In this document: positions 33,527 to 41,606 of the stretch, piece by piece
How positions within the stretch are numbered: position 1 is the first letter of the stretch
Layout of the letters: the number at the start of each line of letters is the position of its first letter
Source: DATLGB01 sp963740765
Lineage (GTDB): Bacteria; Actinomycetota; Thermoleophilia; Solirubrobacterales; Solirubrobacteraceae
Reading direction: 5' to 3'
Length of the DNA stretch: 64,000 bases
Assembly: GCA_963740765.1 (NCBI GenBank)
Contig: CAVUFN010000010.1
Location: forward strand, 310,001 to 374,000
Made by a program: the position numbers and the translations under genes
Notes under the pieces: model-generated
The model's input: only the letters and a program-made list of their open reading frames with translations
The model's database searches: none
Told to the model about the DNA's origin: nothing

Positions 33527-34732
33527 ATGGAAGTAGAGATCGGCCGAGGCAAGAAGGCGCGCCGCGCCTACGGATTCGACGACATCGCGATCGTCCCGTC
33601 CCGCCGCACGCGGGACCCTGATGACGTCGACATCTCGTGGACCCTGGGTCCATATCGGTTCGACCTCCCGCTGCTCGCTTCGGCGATGGACGGCGTCGTC
33701 TCCCCGGAGACGGCGATCGAGATGGGCCGGCTCGGCGGCCTCGCCGTCCTGAACCTCGAGGGCGTCTTCACGCGCTACGAGGACGCGGACGACCAGCTCG
33801 CCCGCATCGCGCAGCTCCCCAAGGAGGAGGCGACGCGCGAGATGCAGGCGATCTACGAGGAGCCGGTCAAGCCGGAGCTGATCCGCCAGCGCATCGAGGA
33901 GATCAAGGCGTCCGGCGTCGTCACCGCCGCGTCCCTGACCCCGCAGAAGGTCCGCCAGTACCACGAGCTGGTGCTCGACGCGGGCCTCGACATCCTCGTC
34001 ATCCAGGGCACCGTGGTCTCGGCCGAGCACGTCTCCCAGGACCCGAGCCGCCCGCCGCTGAACCTCAAGGAGTTCATCGCCGAGCTGCCGGTCCCGGTGG
34101 TCGTCGGCGGCTGTGCGAGCTACCACACCGGCCTGCACCTCATGCGCACGGGCGCGGCCGGCGTGCTCGTCGGCGTCGGCCCGGGCGCGGCCTGCACCAC
34201 GCGCGGCGTGCTCGGCATCGGCGTTCCGCAGGCGACGGCGATCGCCGACGTCGCGGCCGCCCGCTCCCAGAACATGCTCGAGACGGGCGAGTACGTCCGC
34301 GTCATCGCCGACGGTGGCATGCGCAACGGCGGCGACATCTCGAAGGCGATCGCCTGCGGCGCCGACGCCGTGATGATCGGCTCTCCGCTGGCGCGCGCCC
34401 ACGAGGCGCCGGGTCGCGGCTACCACTGGGGCATGGCCACCTTCCACCCGACGCTCCCCCGCGGCGCGCGCGTGCAGACCGTCCAGAACGGGACGCTCGA
34501 GGAGATCATCGCCGGTCCCGCGCACGAGAACGACGGCACGTTCAACCTCATGGGCGGCCTGCGCACCTCGATGGCCACGTGCGGCTACCGCGACATCGCG
34601 GAGTTCAACCGCGCGGAGCTGATGATCGCGCCCGCCCTGCAGTCCGAGGGCAAGCAGCTGCAGCGCGACCAGCAGGTCGGCATGGCCAACCGCGCCGTGG
34701 CCCGGGAGGCCCCGGAGCGCGTCCCGGCCTGA
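33527..34732 (+). CDS. guaB3: GuaB3-family IMP dehydrogenase-related protein
   Basis: A 401-aa TIM-barrel enzyme close to IMP dehydrogenase and GMP reductase but without CBS domains. EIGRGKKARRAYGFDDIAIVPSRRTRDP is typical of the GuaB3 group. The catalytic Cys loop GVGPGAACTTRGVLGIGVPQ and the phosphate loop IADGGMRNGGDI are present. It sits directly upstream of guaA with a shared TGATG junction, which favours a role in guanine nucleotide supply. Whether it makes XMP from IMP or reduces GMP cannot be decided from the sequence. Confidence 0.88.
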   Translation: MEVEIGRGKKARRAYGFDDIAIVPSRRTRDPDDVDISWTLGPYRFDLPLLASAMDGVVSPETAIEMGRLGGLAVLNLEGVFTRYEDADDQLARIAQLPKEEATREMQAIYEEPVKPELIRQRIEEIKASGVVTAASLTPQKVRQYHELVLDAGLDILVIQGTVVSAEHVSQDPSRPPLNLKEFIAELPVPVVVGGCASYHTGLHLMRTGAAGVLVGVGPGAACTTRGVLGIGVPQATAIADVAAARSQNMLETGEYVRVIADGGMRNGGDISKAIACGADAVMIGSPLARAHEAPGRGYHWGMATFHPTLPRGARVQTVQNGTLEEIIAGPAHENDGTFNLMGGLRTSMATCGYRDIAEFNRAELMIAPALQSEGKQLQRDQQVGMANRAVAREAPERVPA

Positions 34733-36351
34733 TGGCAGACGTCGTCAGCTTCGGTCATGGGTCCGGGGTCGCGGCCGATCAGTCCGTCGAGGAGCTCGCG
34801 CTCGAGCGCGGCGTCGCCCACGACGAGGTCGTCGTCCTCGACTACGGCGGGCAGTACTCGCAGCTGATCGCGCGCCGCGTGCGCGAGTGCGGCGTGTTCA
34901 GTGAGCTGCTGCCGCACCACGTCGGAGTCGAGGAGGTCCGCCGCCGCAAGCCGAAGGGCCTGATCCTGTCGGGCGGCCCGGCGTCCGTCTACGCGGACAA
35001 CGCGCCGCGCCTGGATCCCGAGCTGCTCGAGCTCGGGGTTCCCGTGCTGGGCATCTGCTACGGCATGCAGGCGCTCGTCCAGACGCTCGGCGGCAAGGTC
35101 GAGGGCGCCGAGGTCGGCGAGTTCGGTCGCTCCAAGCTGACGGTCACCGAGCCGGGCCGCCTGCTGGCCGGCACCCCCGAGGACCAGCAGTGCTGGATGA
35201 GTCACCGCGACACGGTCTACGAGCCGCCGCCGGGCTTCACCGCGCTGGCCAGCTCCACCGAGTCCCCCGTCGCCGCGATGGAGGACGTCGGGCGCGGCAT
35301 CTACGGCATCCAGTATCACCCTGAGGTCGTCCACACCCCGTACGGCCAGCAGGTCCTGACGACGTTCCTGCAGGACATCTGCGGCAGCGACCGCTCGTGG
35401 TCGCCGGAGTCGATCATCGAGGAGCAGGTCAAGCGCATCCGCGCGCAGGTGGGGGACGCGGGGGTCATCTGCGGCCTCTCCGGCGGCGTCGACTCGAGCG
35501 TCGCCGCGCTGCTGGTCCACAAGGCGATCGGCGACCAGCTCACGTGCGTGTTCGTCGACCACGGCCTGATGCGCCACAACGAGGGCGAGCAGGTCATCTC
35601 CGCGTTCCGCGACGTCTTCAAGGTCCCGCTCGTCGCCGTCGACGCCGAGGACCGCTTCCTCGAGCGCCTCGCCGGCCTGAGCGACCCCGAGCTCAAGCGC
35701 AAGGCGATCGGCGCGGAGTTCATCCGCGTCTTCGAGGACGAGGCCAGCAAGCTCGACGACGCGAAGTTCCTCGTCCAGGGCACCTTGTACTCGGACGTGA
35801 TCGAGTCCGGCGGCGGCACGGGCGCGGCCACGATCAAGTCGCATCACAACGTGGGCGGCCTGCCCGACGATCTGGAGTTCGAGCTCGTCGAGCCGCTGCG
35901 CGCCCTGTTCAAGGACGAGGTCCGCGCCGTCGGCGCCGAGCTCGGCCTGCCCGAGCGACTGGTCTGGCGCCAGCCGTTCCCGGGCCCGGGCCTGGCGATC
36001 CGCATCGTCGGCGGCGAGGCGACCAAGCAGCGCCTGGACACCCTGCGCGCGTGTGACGCGATCCTGCAGGACGAGATCCGCAAGGCCGGCCTGTACCGCG
36101 AGCTGTGGCAGTCCTTCTGCGTGCTGCCCGACATCCGCACGGTCGGCGTCCAGGGCGACGAGCGCACGTACGGCTACGTCGTGGCGATCCGGGCCGTGAC
36201 CTCGGACGACGCCATGACCGCCGACTGGGCCCGCCTGCCCTACGACCTGCTGGAGCAGATCGCCTCGCGCATGATCAACGAGGTCCGCGAGGTCAACCGG
36301 GTCGTGCTCGACATCACGTCGAAGCCGCCGGGCACCATCGAATGGGAGTAG
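34732..36351 (+). CDS. guaA: GMP synthase (glutamine-hydrolysing)
   Basis: A 539-aa enzyme that aminates XMP to GMP. The class I amidotransferase has Cys109 in GICYGMQ and the His-x-Glu pair in YHPEVVHTPYG. The ATP-pyrophosphatase P-loop GLSGGVDSS starts near 249, and the dimerisation domain ends with the invariant PPGTIEWE. It has about 30 residues before the amidotransferase domain that most GuaA proteins lack. Its ATG overlaps the guaB3 stop. Confidence 0.96.
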   Translation: MADVVSFGHGSGVAADQSVEELALERGVAHDEVVVLDYGGQYSQLIARRVRECGVFSELLPHHVGVEEVRRRKPKGLILSGGPASVYADNAPRLDPELLELGVPVLGICYGMQALVQTLGGKVEGAEVGEFGRSKLTVTEPGRLLAGTPEDQQCWMSHRDTVYEPPPGFTALASSTESPVAAMEDVGRGIYGIQYHPEVVHTPYGQQVLTTFLQDICGSDRSWSPESIIEEQVKRIRAQVGDAGVICGLSGGVDSSVAALLVHKAIGDQLTCVFVDHGLMRHNEGEQVISAFRDVFKVPLVAVDAEDRFLERLAGLSDPELKRKAIGAEFIRVFEDEASKLDDAKFLVQGTLYSDVIESGGGTGAATIKSHHNVGGLPDDLEFELVEPLRALFKDEVRAVGAELGLPERLVWRQPFPGPGLAIRIVGGEATKQRLDTLRACDAILQDEIRKAGLYRELWQSFCVLPDIRTVGVQGDERTYGYVVAIRAVTSDDAMTADWARLPYDLLEQIASRMINEVREVNRVVLDITSKPPGTIEWE

Positions 36352-36695
36352 CCCTCCAGCCGGCAACGGTGGAGAACCTCTGGGCGCAGGCCCGCGAGCT
36401 CATGGATCGCGCCGTGGTCGAGGCCGACCACGCCGCGCTGCGCCGGGCGCTCGTGGTCGCCGCCGTGGCCGGGTCCGGCCGTGACGTGGAGGCCTTCCGC
36501 GCCCTGGTCGACGACCTCGCCCGCGCCTCCGCCAGGCTCGCGTTCGCCGACCCGCAGCCGCTGTTCGACGCGGCCGCGGCGCTGGTCGCCGAGAACGACT
36601 TCCCTGCCCGCGAGGCGATCGTCCTCGCACCCACCCGCCGGACTGCGCCGCACCCGCGCGCCGGCGCCCCCGACGGAATCCCGAGACCCGAATGA
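36342..36695 (+). CDS. Uncharacterised 117-aa helical protein
   Basis: A small, Ala- and Arg-rich helical protein that begins 10 nt inside the guaA end (ATG 36342; GTG 36369 is an alternative). ENLWAQARELMDRAVVEADHAALRRALVVAAVAG and VDDLARASARLAFADPQPLF look like two or three helices with no known motif. Overlaps with guaA and with the lipase start (ATGA) argue for real translation. I see no evidence of function. Confidence 0.5.
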   Translation: MGVALQPATVENLWAQARELMDRAVVEADHAALRRALVVAAVAGSGRDVEAFRALVDDLARASARLAFADPQPLFDAAAALVAENDFPAREAIVLAPTRRTAPHPRAGAPDGIPRPE

Positions 36696-37672
36696 ACCGC
36701 CTGATCGCCGCTGTCGCCCTGTGTCTCGCCTGCGCGGCGCCCGCCGCCGCCAGCGGCCCGCGGCTGACCGTCTCCAAGAGCAAGCTCAAGGCGTCGCTGA
36801 AGTGCCCGATCCCGCCGTCGGCGTACTCCGACGCGGCGCCGGTCATGTTCGTCACCGGCACCGGGGCCAGCGGGGACCAGGGATACCTGATCGGCCAGGG
36901 CGCCTTCGAGGCCTCAGGGCATCCCGTCTGCTACGTCAACTTCCCCGCGTTCACCACGGGCGACATCCAGAAGGCGGTCGAGTATCTCGTCTACGGGCTG
37001 CGCCGCCAGTACGCCAGGAGCAACCGCCGCAAGGTCGCCGTCATCGGGATCAGCCAGGGCGGGCTGCTGCCCCGCTTCGCGCTGACCTACTGGCCCGACC
37101 TGCGCAAGAAGGTCTCCGACGTGGTCGCCGCCGCGGGCACCCAGCACGGCACCGACATCGGTCGCGGGTGCAGCCGGGCGACGCCGTGCGCGCCGGCCAG
37201 CTGGCAGCAGACCGCCGGGTCCAACCTGCTGCGGGCGATCAACGCGCAGCCCGACGAGACGCCGGGACGCGTCTCCTACACGACCGTCCGCTCGGCGACC
37301 GACGAGACCGTGCAGCCCCAGACCGGCAAGCACCCGACCTCGTCCCTGAAGGGGGCGCGCAACGTGCTCATCCAGGACGTCTGCCCCGGGCGCACCACCA
37401 GGCACATCGCGACGGCCACGGACTCCGTCACCTTCGCGCTGTTCATGGACGCGCTGGCACACGACGGCAAGGGCATCAAGGGCGCCGGCTCCGTGAAGCG
37501 CCTCCCGCCCGATGTCTGCGACCACCCTTACGCGAGGGGTCTCGACGAGGCCAGGACGACCGCGTTCCTCGGCGCCGCCGACGGTCTCACCGACAGCAAC
37601 GGCTCCGCGTCGCCCCGGGTCGGCCGCGAACCGAAGGTCCGCAGGGTCTTCCGCCCGAAGCAGCAGCGCTAG
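36692..37672 (+). CDS. Secreted lipase, alpha/beta hydrolase (CalB-like)
   Basis: A 326-aa exported hydrolase. The signal peptide is residues 1-20 (ACAAPAAAS). PVMFVTGTGASGDQGY carries the oxyanion region, IGISQGGLLPRFAL holds the nucleophilic Ser in G-x-S-x-G, and AAGTQHGT follows as in Candida antarctica lipase B and its bacterial relatives. Later Cys residues could form disulfides. Natural substrates are likely esters outside the cell. It converges with the M23 peptidase gene, overlapping by 4 bp. Confidence 0.85.
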   Translation: MNRLIAAVALCLACAAPAAASGPRLTVSKSKLKASLKCPIPPSAYSDAAPVMFVTGTGASGDQGYLIGQGAFEASGHPVCYVNFPAFTTGDIQKAVEYLVYGLRRQYARSNRRKVAVIGISQGGLLPRFALTYWPDLRKKVSDVVAAAGTQHGTDIGRGCSRATPCAPASWQQTAGSNLLRAINAQPDETPGRVSYTTVRSATDETVQPQTGKHPTSSLKGARNVLIQDVCPGRTTRHIATATDSVTFALFMDALAHDGKGIKGAGSVKRLPPDVCDHPYARGLDEARTTAFLGAADGLTDSNGSASPRVGREPKVRRVFRPKQQR

Positions 37673-38775
37673 CTGAACGCGTCCCAGGCCTCGAGGTCGG
37701 CGAGCGGGTCGACCGGGGACCCGCCCGTGTACCAGCCGGGAGCGCTCCACTCCTCGAAGTGGAGGTGACAGCCCGAGGCGTCGCCCGTGTCGCCGACGAA
37801 GCCGATCGGCTCGCCCGTGCGGACGCGGTCGCCTTTCTGGACCAGCGCGCGGTCGCGCAGGTGGGCGTACATCGTGTCGATGTCCTCGCCGGCGTCGTCG
37901 ATGACGAGGTAGTTGCCGGCGTTGGCCTGGAACTTGGCGATCTTGACGACGCCGCCACGCGCGGCGACCAGCGGCGTCCCGCACTTGGCGAAGACGTCCT
38001 GACCCTGGTGGGAGCGCCCGCCGCGGCCGGCGCCGAAGCGGCCCGCGCCCTCGCCGTAGTCGTGCTTGCCGCGGATGGGGAACCGGTGGCCGAGCAGGAC
38101 GAAGGTGTCCGGCTCGGACGCCTGGGCGGTGGACGCGGTGGCTCCGTCGCCGTCGACGGCGTTCACCACGAATGCGTAGCGACCCTGCGTGGTGCCGCGC
38201 CACGTGACGACCTCGTCCGTCCCCGGTGTGACCGTCCCCTGGTCGAGGGTCTCAACGACCGCGCCCGTGCCGGCGTCGACGACGGTGACGGTGACCGCGG
38301 CGGGGCCGGGCGTCTGCAGGCGGTAGGAGAGGGTGGGGCGGCGGACGCCGTCGACGAACGCCTTGCGGCGGGTCAGCGCGGTGGCGATCGGGCCGGACGT
38401 GCGCCGCGGGGGCTTGGCGTCGAGGATCTCGAGCGCGCGCGACGGGTCGGACGCGCGGCCGAGCGAGTCCGTGACGGTGACCGGCCCGGTGATGGCGCCG
38501 CGCGGGACCTTGACGACGATCCGCCTCGCGGTCACCCGGCGCGGCGTCGCCGGGGTGTCGAGGGCGAAGGTCACCGCGGTCACATCCCCGAGCTCGTTGC
38601 CGCGCAGCACGATGCGCGACCCGGCTCGGGCGACCCCGTCCGCGCACTTGGACCGGCAGCTCAGCTTGGTCACCGTGGGCGGCGGCTCCGACGACGCGCC
38701 ACCGGCCGAGGCCAGCGCGCTCGCCGGGGCGGCGAGCGACAGGACCAGGCACGTGGGTGCGAGCAAGCGATGCAG
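37669..38775 (-). CDS. Secreted M23-family peptidoglycan endopeptidase under riboswitch control
   Basis: An exported protein of about 368 aa. After the signal peptide (LVLSLAAPASALA) comes an IPT/TIG-like domain (GSRIVLRGNELGDV), then an Ig-like FlgD-type domain, then the M23 metallopeptidase over the last 130 residues with HQGQD and HLHFE zinc motifs. It should cut peptidoglycan cross-links. The start is unusual: no ATG, GTG or TTG lies at the right distance from GGAG (38786-38783). CTG 38775 is 7 nt away and preferred; TTG 38766 is the alternative. A c-di-AMP riboswitch precedes it. Confidence 0.88.
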   Translation of the reverse strand: MHRLLAPTCLVLSLAAPASALASAGGASSEPPPTVTKLSCRSKCADGVARAGSRIVLRGNELGDVTAVTFALDTPATPRRVTARRIVVKVPRGAITGPVTVTDSLGRASDPSRALEILDAKPPRRTSGPIATALTRRKAFVDGVRRPTLSYRLQTPGPAAVTVTVVDAGTGAVVETLDQGTVTPGTDEVVTWRGTTQGRYAFVVNAVDGDGATASTAQASEPDTFVLLGHRFPIRGKHDYGEGAGRFGAGRGGRSHQGQDVFAKCGTPLVAARGGVVKIAKFQANAGNYLVIDDAGEDIDTMYAHLRDRALVQKGDRVRTGEPIGFVGDTGDASGCHLHFEEWSAPGWYTGGSPVDPLADLEAWDAFS

Positions 38776-38782
38776 TTGACGT

Positions 38783-38913
38783 CTCCGTGTGTTCGGAGGG
38801 CCTACGGGGTTAGCTGACGGGCTCGGGCCACGCTCGGCCCTACCAGGCGGCAGTGCCTGGATTCGCCCCCAAGACAGTGGTTCCCCCGTTCCGCGTCGCC
38901 GCGGATTCGGCCC
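38783..38913 (-). promoter_or_regulatory. Cyclic di-AMP riboswitch (ydaO/yuaA family)
   Basis: On the minus strand the conserved ydaO blocks appear in order: ACGGGGGAACC, GGGGGCGAATC, GGTAGGGCC, then CCCGTCAGCTAACCCCGTAGGC. GGGCC (38913-38909) and GGCCC (38802-38798) close P1. Directly after it, CTCCG (38798-38794) and CGGAG (38787-38783) form a hairpin that masks the GGAG ribosome site of the M23 gene. This suggests translational control by c-di-AMP, a known regulator of wall hydrolases in Actinomycetota. Confidence 0.93.
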
Positions 38914-38991
38914 AGGTCTCAGAATGGACGGGCGCAAGGCTACCCGCATGACAGGCGGATACGCCCACGCGTCGGGACGGCAGGCGTCCGC

Positions 38992-39041
38992 TACGATGCG
39001 TGGTCGCCCGGGAGCGATCCCGGGCGTTTCTACGCCTAGTA
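38992..39041 (+). promoter_or_regulatory. rplM promoter box and leader hairpin
   Basis: TACGAT (38992-38997) is a -10-like box. The leader then holds a perfect hairpin, GCCCGGGA-GCGA-TCCCGGGC (39006-39025), with a GNRA loop, 16 nt before the rplM ATG. It may be a ribosomal-protein leader for feedback by L13 or S9, or an attenuator; the short GTTTCT after it is a poor terminator tail. Confidence 0.5.
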
Positions 39042-39479
39042 ATGAAGACCTACGTCGCCAACTCTTCCGACCGCGAGCGCAACTGGCTGCTCGTCGACGC
39101 CAACGGCCAGAACCTGGGCCGTCTCTCGACGCAGCTCGCCACGCTGCTGCGCGGCAAGAACAAGCCCGAGTACACGCCGCATTGCGACGTGGGGGACTTC
39201 GTGGTCGTCATCAACGCCGAGAAGATCTCGGTGACGGGCAAGAAGCGCGAGGAGAAGCGCTACTACCGCCACTCGGGGTACCCGGGCGGCATCAAGAGCC
39301 GCACCCTCAACGAGATGCTCGACCGGCGTCCCGAGGAGGTCCTCCGGATCGCGGTGAAGGGGATGCTGCCCCGCAACCGCCTCGCGCGCAAGCAGATCAC
39401 CAAGCTGAAGGTCTACGCCGGGCCGGAGCATCCGCACACCGCCCAGCAGCCGACCCCGATCGAGATCGAGACGCGATGA
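39042..39479 (+). CDS. rplM: Large ribosomal subunit protein L13 (uL13)
   Basis: A 145-aa protein with MKTYVANSSDRERNWLLVDANGQNLGRLSTQLATLLRGKNK, GDFVVVINAEKISVTGKK and YYRHSGYPGGIKSRTLNEML, all standard L13. ATG 39042 was chosen over an earlier GTG at 39000, which would place the leader hairpin in the coding region. Its stop overlaps the rpsI start as ATGA, the usual rplM-rpsI pair. Confidence 0.97.
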   Translation: MKTYVANSSDRERNWLLVDANGQNLGRLSTQLATLLRGKNKPEYTPHCDVGDFVVVINAEKISVTGKKREEKRYYRHSGYPGGIKSRTLNEMLDRRPEEVLRIAVKGMLPRNRLARKQITKLKVYAGPEHPHTAQQPTPIEIETR

Positions 39480-40237
39480 GCGACGCCGACGACACCACGC
39501 CCGCCCCCGAGGAGGAGACCCCGACCCCGGTCGAGGCCGAGGCGACGGAGGAGACCCCCGAGGCGGCTGCGGAGGAGACCCCCGCGCCCGCCGACGAGCC
39601 GGCTGCGCCCGCCACCCCCGAGCCCGTCGCCGAGGCGGCAGCGGAGGAGGACGACGCCGAGGAGGTCGACGAGACCCCGCGGGTCAAGCCCGAGATTCCG
39701 GGCATGGACCTAGAGCCCGACTTCGCGCCGGACGAGAACGCCCCGATCTCCTACTCCGAGGACGAGGACCCCGACGCCGACGACGCGGAGACCGAGGAGG
39801 AGGACGTCTTCTCCCAGCCGATCGCCGACGCCGCGATCGACCTCGGCGCCGACGCCCGCTACCGCGCCACGGGCAAGCGCAAGACCGCCGTCGCCCGCGT
39901 GATCCTGCGTCCCGGCACGGGCGCCTACACGATCAACGGACGCACGCTGGACCAGTACTTCCCCCGCGCCACCCTGCAGCGCACGATCCGGCAGCCGCTG
40001 GAGACCGTGGGCTTCGAGGACCGCATGGACGTCATCGCGTCGATGCACGGCGGCGGCGTCTCGGCCCAGGCCGGCGCGCTGCGCCACGGCGTCTCCCGCG
40101 CGCTGCTGGAGGCCGACCCGAACCTGCGCTCAGAGCTCAAGCGCCGCGGTTTCCTGACGCGCGACGCGCGCGCCAAGGAGCGCAAGAAGGCCGGCCTCAA
40201 GAAGGCCCGCAAGAAGCCGCAGTTCTCCAAGCGCTAG
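39476..40237 (+). CDS. rpsI: Small ribosomal subunit protein S9 (uS9) with long acidic N-terminal extension
   Basis: A 253-aa protein whose last 130 residues are ordinary S9: YRATGKRKTAVARVILRPG, NGRTLDQYF, GGGVSAQAGALRHGVSRALLEAD and the C-terminal KKARKKPQFSKR that reaches the P site. The first 123 residues are extra: rich in Glu, Asp, Ala, Pro and Thr, with almost no basic residues, so strongly acidic and probably disordered. The ATG overlap with rplM and the uninterrupted frame make the extension part of the gene as read here. Confidence 0.93.
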   Translation: MSDADDTTPAPEEETPTPVEAEATEETPEAAAEETPAPADEPAAPATPEPVAEAAAEEDDAEEVDETPRVKPEIPGMDLEPDFAPDENAPISYSEDEDPDADDAETEEEDVFSQPIADAAIDLGADARYRATGKRKTAVARVILRPGTGAYTINGRTLDQYFPRATLQRTIRQPLETVGFEDRMDVIASMHGGGVSAQAGALRHGVSRALLEADPNLRSELKRRGFLTRDARAKERKKAGLKKARKKPQFSKR

Positions 40238-40253
40238 AACCGAGGCTCTAGGG

Positions 40254-41589
40254 GTGGCGAGGCCGACGCGCCTGGACCCTGGGGGGCCGAGCCGGGCCCC
40301 CGAGCGATCTCTCTTTGGGACGGACGGGGTCCGCGGTGTCGCGGGCTCCTTCCTCAGCGCCGACCTCGCGCTCTCGCTCGCTCGTGCCGCGACGGCACGG
40401 CTGGCGGGCGCCCGAGCGCGGCGTCCTGGTCATCCGCGACACGCGGGAGTCGGGCCCGATGCTCGAGGCGGCCGTGGCCGCGGGCATCGCCGCGGCGGGC
40501 GGCCGCGCCCTGCTCGGCGGCGTCCTCCCGACGCCGGCCGCGCCGCTGCTGATCGGCCGCTACGACCTCGCCGGCGCGGTGGTCATCTCCGCGTCGCACA
40601 ACCCCTTCGCCGACAACGGCGTCAAGTTCTTCGGCTCGGACGGCTTCAAGCTCTCCGACGCGACGGAGGCCGCCATCGAGGCGGCGCTGGGCGACGCCGT
40701 CGACGCCGTCGGGACCGTGGAGCCGCTGCACGGCGCGCTGGAGGACTACCTGCGTGCGCTGCACGAGCGCTTCGCCGGCCTCGACCTGCGCGGCCGGCGC
40801 ATCGCGCTCGACTGCGCCAACGGGGCCGCCTACCGGGCCGCGCCGGAGATCTTCCGCCGCCTCGGCGCCGAGCTGACCGTCCTCGCCGACCGGCCGGACG
40901 GGCGCAACATCAACGCCGGCTGCGGCTCTACGCACCTCGGGTCGCTCGCGGAGCTCATGCGGGCGGGCGAGCACGACGCGGGGTTCGCCTTCGACGGCGA
41001 CGCGGACCGCCTCCTGGCCGTCGACCGCACCGGCACCGTCGTCGACGGCGACGAGATCATCGCCCTGGCGGCGACCGCCCGGCAGGCGGAGGGCGTGGCC
41101 GTCACGGTCATGACCAACTACGGCTTCCACACGGCGATGGAGGCAGCCGGCATCCCCGTCGCCACGACCAAGGTCGGCGACCGCTACGTGCTGGAAGCGC
41201 TGCGCGAACACGGCTGGGCGCTCGGCGGCGAGCAGTCCGGCCACGTGATCGATATGGACTTCGTCCCGACCGGCGACGGGACGGCCGCCGCGCTGCTGAC
41301 GCTGGAGGCCCTCGGCGACGGCGACCTCGCCGACCGTCACGCGATGGAGAAGCTGCCGCAGACGCTCGTCAACGTGCGGGTCCCCGACCGCGACGCCTTC
41401 GCCGGCGCCGACGACATCCAGGCGCTGATCGCCGCCGAGCACCGCGCGCTGGAGGGTCGCGGCCGCGTGCTCGTCCGCCCGTCGGGCACCGAACCGCTCG
41501 TGCGCGTGATGGTGGAGGCGCCGACGGCCGAGGAGGCGGACGCGGTCTGTGGCCGGATCGTCCAGGCCGTGCAGTCCTCGCTCGGCTGA
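40254..41589 (+). CDS. glmM: Phosphoglucosamine mutase, with a frameshift in this sequence
   Basis: GlmM converts glucosamine-6-P to glucosamine-1-P for peptidoglycan precursors. The N-terminus (SLFGTDGVRGVAGSFLSADL) reads in one frame from GTG 40254; the rest (APERGVLVIRDTRESGP, catalytic VVISASHNPF, AFDGDGD-type metal loop FDGDADR, VRPSGTEPLVRVMVE) reads in the next frame to 41589. The switch falls at about 40404-40413; removing one G from GGG (40406-40408) restores one frame. The enzyme is normally essential, so a sequencing or assembly error is most likely, a true mutation or programmed shift less so. Confidence 0.88.
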
Positions 41590-41606
41590 GCGGTACCGTT
41601 CAGTGC

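Noticed and set aside
33637..36351. A 904-codon frame that appears to fuse extra sequence to GMP synthase.
   Set aside because: The first 365 codons are an out-of-frame reading of guaB3; guaA has its own ATG at 34732 overlapping the guaB3 stop.
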